From: Victivallales bacterium
GTDB lineage: Bacteria; Verrucomicrobiota; Lentisphaeria; Oligosphaerales; Lenti-02
Direction of reading: 5' to 3'
Length of the DNA stretch: 10,586 nt
NCBI GenBank assembly: GCA_018648945.1
Contig: JABGQJ010000225.1
Coordinates: 1-10,586, forward strand
Part shown: one piece after another, positions 6,551 through 10,586 of the stretch
Position numbering within the stretch: the stretch's first letter is position 1
Layout of the letters: each line of letters starts with the position of its first letter
Translations under genes and position numbers: made by a program
Notes under the pieces: model-generated
The model's input: only the letters and a program-made list of their open reading frames with translations
Told to the model about the DNA's origin: nothing
Database searches by the model: none

Positions 6551-7342
6551 ATGAAGTACTCGTTCATGAGTTTCTCTTGCCCCGAACTGGATCTGGACGG
6601 GATGCTGCGGATTGCCGCAGAGTATGGGTATCAAGGGGTCGAGCCGCGGGTGGAAAGCAAACATGGGCACGGTCTTGAACTGGATGCCACGGCTGCGTTC
6701 CGGGCGGAAGCCAAGGCCAAAGCGGCGGCGAGCGGCATCGCGTTTTCCTGCCTGGCCACCTCGTGTCGCTACGCCGACCCGGCCACCTGTCAGGAGCATG
6801 TGGACGACACCATTGGGTACATTGACTTGGCCAGCGATATTGGCGCGCCCGCCCTGCGCGTGTTCGGCGGCACGATCCCGGCCGGCATTGAGCGCGAAGC
6901 GGCGATCAAGGCAGTGACCGCCGCTCTGAAGCAGGTTGCGGACCATGCGGCCGCCCGCGATGTGAAGGTCTGCTTCGAGACCCACGACCACTGGTGCCTG
7001 CCCGAGCATGTGGCCGAGGTGATGCGCCGGGTGGACCACCCCGCCATTCGCGTGAACTGGGACATCATGCACCCGGTCCGCGTCGAGCAGGTGGCCATGG
7101 CTGATGCCTATGCAACCCTGAAGCCCTGGATCTCCCATTGCCATTTCCACGATGGCGCCACCACCGACGGCAAGCTTGCGATGGTGCCGATCGGCGAGGG
7201 GATTATCGATCATGAGACGGCACTCAAGCTGCTGGAAGCCGACCGATTTGCCGGCTACATGAGCGGGGAGTGGATCAACTGGCAGCCCTATGCCGAGCAC
7301 CTGCCCCGTGAGTTGGCTACCATGAAGGGGTACCATGCCTGA
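6551..7342 (+). CDS. Second sugar phosphate isomerase/epimerase-like TIM barrel
   Basis: This 263-aa protein belongs to the xylose-isomerase-like TIM-barrel superfamily, expected to bind a divalent metal and act on a sugar or keto-sugar in the cytoplasm. Candidate active-site residues are E143 (VCFETHDH), D171 and H174 (NWDIMHP), the histidines of SHCHFHDG (196-200) and E240 (SGEWIN). It diverges widely from the isomerase at 2985-3791, so the two are not a recent duplication; they probably catalyse different steps or take different substrates. The ATG at 6551 is used because of the GGAG upstream; starting at 6536 would add five residues. Its last codons overlap the next gene by 8 bases, implying coupled translation. 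A candidate promoter and dyad lie upstream. The exact reaction is not recognisable. Confidence 0.88.
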   Translation: MKYSFMSFSCPELDLDGMLRIAAEYGYQGVEPRVESKHGHGLELDATAAFRAEAKAKAAASGIAFSCLATSCRYADPATCQEHVDDTIGYIDLASDIGAPALRVFGGTIPAGIEREAAIKAVTAALKQVADHAAARDVKVCFETHDHWCLPEHVAEVMRRVDHPAIRVNWDIMHPVRVEQVAMADAYATLKPWISHCHFHDGATTDGKLAMVPIGEGIIDHETALKLLEADRFAGYMSGEWINWQPYAEHLPRELATMKGYHA

Positions 7343-9761
7343 GGAACCGTTCCTGGCGCAACGCCAGTCCCGGGGCTCCTGGTTGGCGACTGTCCTCGTG
7401 CTTCTGCTGGTCTCGACCGGCTGCCAGTCGCCCGTGGTTCCAGAGCCCCCGCCTCCGCAACCTGCCATTGTTGCCGTCCCTCCCGCCACGCATGAGCCCA
7501 AGCCTGGGACGCGGCGGGTGATGGCCGATGTGCCCGCTCCGGTGCGAGTTCTGCTGTTCACTTGGTTTGCCGAGCGATTCGCAGGCACGCCCGCCTGCGC
7601 GGCTGGCGTCCGGCTCGCCCGAGCCGAGGCAGAACGGGCGGAGCGCGAGTTGGTGCAGGGCACCCGGCGGGAGTGGATCGCTCAGTCGGGTGGACTCTTG
7701 GTCGAGGCCAGAGCTGGGCGTGTCGCGATTTCTTCGGCTGCAGTGGCGCAACAGCACGCTCTCCCTGCCTTCACGGCCCGACTCCAGGCCTTGATGGAGG
7801 TGATGGGCGGCGGCATCCAGGCGGCGGCCCCGCTCCCCGACTGTCTGGCGGATGGTCTCTGGCTTGAGATGGCGCGTCTGCCCCGCCCCGAGTTCGTGGC
7901 GTGGCATCGCCGGGCGAGTGGGCGCAAGAGCTTGCCATCGCTCCCTGGCACGGCTGAGGCCCGTGGCGAACTAGGCCAGTTGGCGGCCGCCGTGGCTGTG
8001 CGCGAAGCCGTGCTCGAACGGCTCTTGCGGGCGGAGGAGTTGGAGCGGCGTAGGAAGTTCCCCGAGGCGTTGCAGGCAGTGGAGGCAATCGCCGCCGATG
8101 CGGCGGCGAGCAAGGCCTTGGGCCTCCTCGGCGACACCGAGATTTCCCGGCGCATCCAGGAGAAGCGTCGATTCCTGCCCCAGACGACTGTTTCCGCCGA
8201 GTGTGAATCCCTGCGCCGCTATCACCGACAGCCGCTGAGCCAGGCGCTGCGCGAATTGGCGGAAGATGGCGGCGGGAGCCTGGCGGATGTCCACCGTCGG
8301 GTCGGCGCCCTGGAGCGTCGGCTCTCGCAACGGTTGACGCAATGGCAGGCGGACACCAGGTTCGAGCCAGCGCTCCGCCGCTATGGCAGCGAGATTCAGG
8401 ATCTGATCAAGGCTGCCTTGGCCGGCAGACTGGCGGCCTGGGAAGCCGAACTGCGGGAGATTCCCCCGCCGCTCCGTTCCTGGGAGCAGTACGAGAAGCT
8501 GGCAATCTGGTTGGCTGGACTACGGAAGTACAGCAGTCCCGGTGGCGTGGCCTACCGGTTCGCCGACGCCAATACCGACCGCAGCAATCCCCTGGCCCGG
8601 TCCGTCCTGCAGGTTGCCGAGGAACGCTTGTTGCCGATCTACGCCGCCGGCCTGGCAGAGACGTTCGTCGCCTGGCGTGCGTTCGCGGAACGGCAGGTCA
8701 GTCTGCACCTTCGGCATGGGGTGGATCTGGCCGTGGCCGAACGGATTCTGGCGATGGCCGGCATCTTCCCCGAAGCTGCCGTGCCGGCCGCTATTCAGGA
8801 ACACATCCGCTGGGGCAAGGAGCGGATCGCCTCTTCTCTGGACCGCTTTCTGGCCAACGAGGCGGCGTGCAGTATCCGCATCGAGGCGATGACCTCGGCC
8901 ACGGCCGGGTTGGGGCTGACTTGGTCGCGTGACTTGGAGGCCCGACTGCGGGACGTGCTGGCCCGGAGCGGCCACCAGGCATTTGCCCGGGTGGTGCCCG
9001 TCGATGGCCCGGACGAGAAGCTCCCCCGGTCGCTGTTGGTCACCCGGGGACGCATTGCCGATTTCTCCGCGGACGAGACCACGGAGAAGGCCTCGATCCG
9101 GGAAGTGGTGGAGGTCGCGGAGCCGAAGAGGATCGGGGATGGCAAGGGGAAAGACCGCTATGCGCAGGAGGTCTCCCGGCGCGCCATTCACGCGCTGACC
9201 ATCGAGCGAGTTGCGCATGTTCGCGTGCAGTTCCAGATCCAGCTTGGGGATGGGAAGGAGGACGTTGAGGTCAACCGGTTCTTCCGCAAACAGTTCGTGC
9301 AGGAGAGCAGTCACCCATTCCTTGACATGGCTGTGGTCGAGACGCGCAAGGCGGACCGCAAGTCGGCGTTGCCGCTGGCGAGTGCCCCGCTGCGTCTCCG
9401 GTCCGAGCGGGTGTGGACGCCGAGCGAGATGCTCGACTGGGCGCGGCAGGACACGTTGACCGAGATGGCCGAGCGGGTGTGTCATCGTCTGGCGGCATAC
9501 CCGTTACAGCTGGTTTCCCGGGCCCAGGAGGCCACGAAACAGGAGGACTGGCTGGCGGCAGCGGACGCGTGGGGATATGCCGTGGCTTACCTTTCCCGGC
9601 TGCAGCCCCCCAAGGATGAGGGGGCCAGCGAGCTGCCAAAGGCAGTGCTCACGCGTCGGGCGGAGATTGCGGAGTGGCAGGAGGAGGCCCGGCGGCAATT
9701 GCTCCAGGCGCTCCTGGCTGCCTTGCGCGAGCACATGAAAGAAGGCGGGGAGGCACCGTGA
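7335..9761 (+). CDS. Large predicted lipoprotein of unknown function
   Basis: I do not recognise a family for this 808-aa protein. It begins with a short basic stretch, a hydrophobic core (about 16-27) and STGC with C30, a relaxed lipobox, suggesting a lipoprotein facing the periplasm or outside. A Pro-rich linker follows (about 32-55). Residues about 90-560 are mostly predicted helix, rich in Ala, Arg, Glu and Leu. Residues about 570-670 look strand-rich, with alternating polar and hydrophobic residues (for example HVRVQFQIQL). A helical, TPR-like stretch (EDWLAAADAW) is near 740, ahead of a charged C-terminus. AAGGGG sits 4 bases before the ATG. It overlaps the isomerase gene before it by 8 bases and the membrane-protein gene after it by 4, so all three are likely made together. 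Coding status is strong; function is open. Confidence 0.85.
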   Translation: MPEEPFLAQRQSRGSWLATVLVLLLVSTGCQSPVVPEPPPPQPAIVAVPPATHEPKPGTRRVMADVPAPVRVLLFTWFAERFAGTPACAAGVRLARAEAERAERELVQGTRREWIAQSGGLLVEARAGRVAISSAAVAQQHALPAFTARLQALMEVMGGGIQAAAPLPDCLADGLWLEMARLPRPEFVAWHRRASGRKSLPSLPGTAEARGELGQLAAAVAVREAVLERLLRAEELERRRKFPEALQAVEAIAADAAASKALGLLGDTEISRRIQEKRRFLPQTTVSAECESLRRYHRQPLSQALRELAEDGGGSLADVHRRVGALERRLSQRLTQWQADTRFEPALRRYGSEIQDLIKAALAGRLAAWEAELREIPPPLRSWEQYEKLAIWLAGLRKYSSPGGVAYRFADANTDRSNPLARSVLQVAEERLLPIYAAGLAETFVAWRAFAERQVSLHLRHGVDLAVAERILAMAGIFPEAAVPAAIQEHIRWGKERIASSLDRFLANEAACSIRIEAMTSATAGLGLTWSRDLEARLRDVLARSGHQAFARVVPVDGPDEKLPRSLLVTRGRIADFSADETTEKASIREVVEVAEPKRIGDGKGKDRYAQEVSRRAIHALTIERVAHVRVQFQIQLGDGKEDVEVNRFFRKQFVQESSHPFLDMAVVETRKADRKSALPLASAPLRLRSERVWTPSEMLDWARQDTLTEMAERVCHRLAAYPLQLVSRAQEATKQEDWLAAADAWGYAVAYLSRLQPPKDEGASELPKAVLTRRAEIAEWQEEARRQLLQALLAALREHMKEGGEAP

Positions 9762-10399
9762 GGCAGTTGGCGCGCTGGCGGACGTTGGAGAAGGGCATCC
9801 CAATCGGTTTGCTCTCGGCCGCGCTCTGCGTGCCCTATGTGTGGCGTGAATCCCCCACGGAATCGCTGCGCGTGCTACAGCTGTGGGCCCTGCCATTCGT
9901 TCTGGTCATGTTGGCGGCTGTCACTGTCGCCTGGGGCGGGGATGAGCGGCCCTGGCGCGAACAGCTGCAGTTGGCGGGCCGCTTCGCCGTTCCTGCTGGC
10001 ATTGCCTTGGGGCTCATCTGCACGGTGGGCGAGGACCGCTACACGATGGCGTACTTTCTGGACAGCTTCCCGAAGGAGCCGCAGGACGTCTTGTTCGCCT
10101 TGCCCTGGGTCGGGTTGTTCCAGGTGCTGTTCATGGTCACCGGAGCATTCGCTTTTGCCTTCCGGCTTTCTCGGCGACGGACCGTGGGGTTGGTGGTCGT
10201 GGTATTGCTGCACCAAGGCGTGCTGATCCTGCAGCCACATGCGGATCTCCCTCTTGAGGTGCTGGCGTTGGGGGTGCTGTTTGCGGGCTTGCATGGTCTG
10301 GTATTGGGATGGAGCTATATTGCGGTCGGTTTCGCTGGCCCCGTGGTGGTGGCAATGGTCTGCCATCTGCGCCATCTCATCCGCATTCTCCTCACGTAG
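9758..10399 (+). CDS. Small polytopic membrane protein, possibly a degenerate CPBP-fold protein
   Basis: The protein is 213 aa with about six or seven hydrophobic segments (roughly 13-28, 40-59, 75-90, 111-136, 142-159, 167-186, 188-203), so it is an inner-membrane protein. The GTG start at 9758 overlaps the lipoprotein's TGA by four bases (GTGA), with GGGAGG just upstream. An ATG further upstream at 9674 lies deep inside the lipoprotein gene and is less likely. The C-terminal half loosely recalls CPBP (CAAX-protease-like) proteins: H152 where the FxxxH motif would fall, a Gly-rich helix (HGLVLGWSY), then GPVVVAMVCH with H203. However, the paired glutamates needed for protease activity are absent: residues 111-160 contain no Glu. 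It is therefore either a non-catalytic relative or unrelated. The coupling suggests a partnership with the lipoprotein. Confidence 0.8.
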   Translation: MRQLARWRTLEKGIPIGLLSAALCVPYVWRESPTESLRVLQLWALPFVLVMLAAVTVAWGGDERPWREQLQLAGRFAVPAGIALGLICTVGEDRYTMAYFLDSFPKEPQDVLFALPWVGLFQVLFMVTGAFAFAFRLSRRRTVGLVVVVLLHQGVLILQPHADLPLEVLALGVLFAGLHGLVLGWSYIAVGFAGPVVVAMVCHLRHLIRILLT

Positions 10400-10408
10400 A
10401 AACAGCCC

Positions 10409-10586
10409 ATGAGCCGCAAGACGAAAACTCCGGTCACGCCGGCGATTCGCCTCCTCAAGCAGGCGAAGGTGCCGTACGAGGAATGCCTCTACGACTACGT
10501 GGAGCATGGTGGCACGACGGTGTCCGCGCAGGAGTTGGGCGTGGACGAGCACGCGGTGGTCAAGACCTTGGTCATGGAAGACGAGG
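10409..10586 (+). CDS. ybaK: YbaK/EbsC-type Cys-tRNA(Pro) deacylase, N-terminal part
   Basis: The first 59 residues of a YbaK-family protein are visible before the window ends. These proteins hydrolyse Cys-tRNA(Pro), and often Cys-tRNA(Cys), to correct mischarging by prolyl-tRNA synthetase in the cytosol. The start TPAIRLLKQAKVPYE, the EHGGTTVSAQELGV segment and HAVVKTLVMEDE are typical; K52 in VVKTLV corresponds to the essential lysine of the family. The ATG at 10409 lies 9 bases after the membrane-protein stop codon without a strong Shine-Dalgarno sequence, so it may be read as the last member of the same transcript. It is functionally unrelated to sugar metabolism. Confident family call; the C-terminal half is not visible. 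Confidence 0.93.
   Translation, partial: MSRKTKTPVTPAIRLLKQAKVPYEECLYDYVEHGGTTVSAQELGVDEHAVVKTLVMEDE

Noticed and set aside
6488..7663. Minus-strand open frame (391 codons) opposite the second isomerase and the lipoprotein start
   Set aside because: It spans two well-supported plus-strand genes and has no recognisable domain or ribosome binding site.

Overview
The window is about 10.6 kb of GC-rich, tightly packed bacterial DNA with no RNA genes, insertion sequences, integrases or CRISPR arrays. It carries eight protein-coding genes, two of them cut by the window edges. Ribosome binding sites are recognisable and gene starts overlap in the right-hand block. The gene mix (an NAD-dependent family 4 glycosidase, two xylose-isomerase-like TIM barrels, an AraC regulator, a large lipoprotein with no recognisable family) would suit a saccharolytic heterotroph such as a member of the PVC group or a similar free-living lineage. 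The sequence alone does not fix the phylum.

Layout. (1) 1-2820, minus: N-terminal 940 residues of a long Lhr-type ATP-dependent helicase; its 3' end lies outside the window. (2) 2821-2984: an intergenic stretch filled by a large imperfect inverted repeat with a G-rich purine arm. (3) 2985-5433, minus: a sugar isomerase/epimerase-like TIM barrel and, upstream of it, a GH4 glycosidase (MelA/AglA-like), separated by 133 bases that hold a perfect 13-bp hairpin. (4) 5434-5560: the shared divergent control region. (5) 5561-6439, plus: an AraC-family activator with an N-terminal sugar-sensing-type domain. (6) 6440-6550: a candidate promoter and a 7-bp dyad, leading to a second TIM-barrel isomerase/epimerase (6551-7342). 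(7) 7335-10399: a large predicted lipoprotein (808 aa) and a small polytopic membrane protein (213 aa), each overlapping the gene before it by a few bases. (8) 10409 to the right edge: the start of a YbaK-type Cys-tRNA deacylase.

How they may work together. The centre reads as a divergent sugar-catabolic locus: the AraC protein probably controls the GH4 gene on the other strand and perhaps the second isomerase. GH4 enzymes cleave glycosides through a 3-keto intermediate using NAD+ and a divalent metal, and TIM-barrel isomerases are plausible downstream or accessory enzymes. No transporter or kinase for the sugar is in view. The lipoprotein and membrane protein are translationally coupled to the second isomerase but have no recognisable function; this envelope pair is the least explained part of the window. 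The helicase and YbaK are housekeeping-type flanks. No stretch longer than 300 bases lacks a gene.
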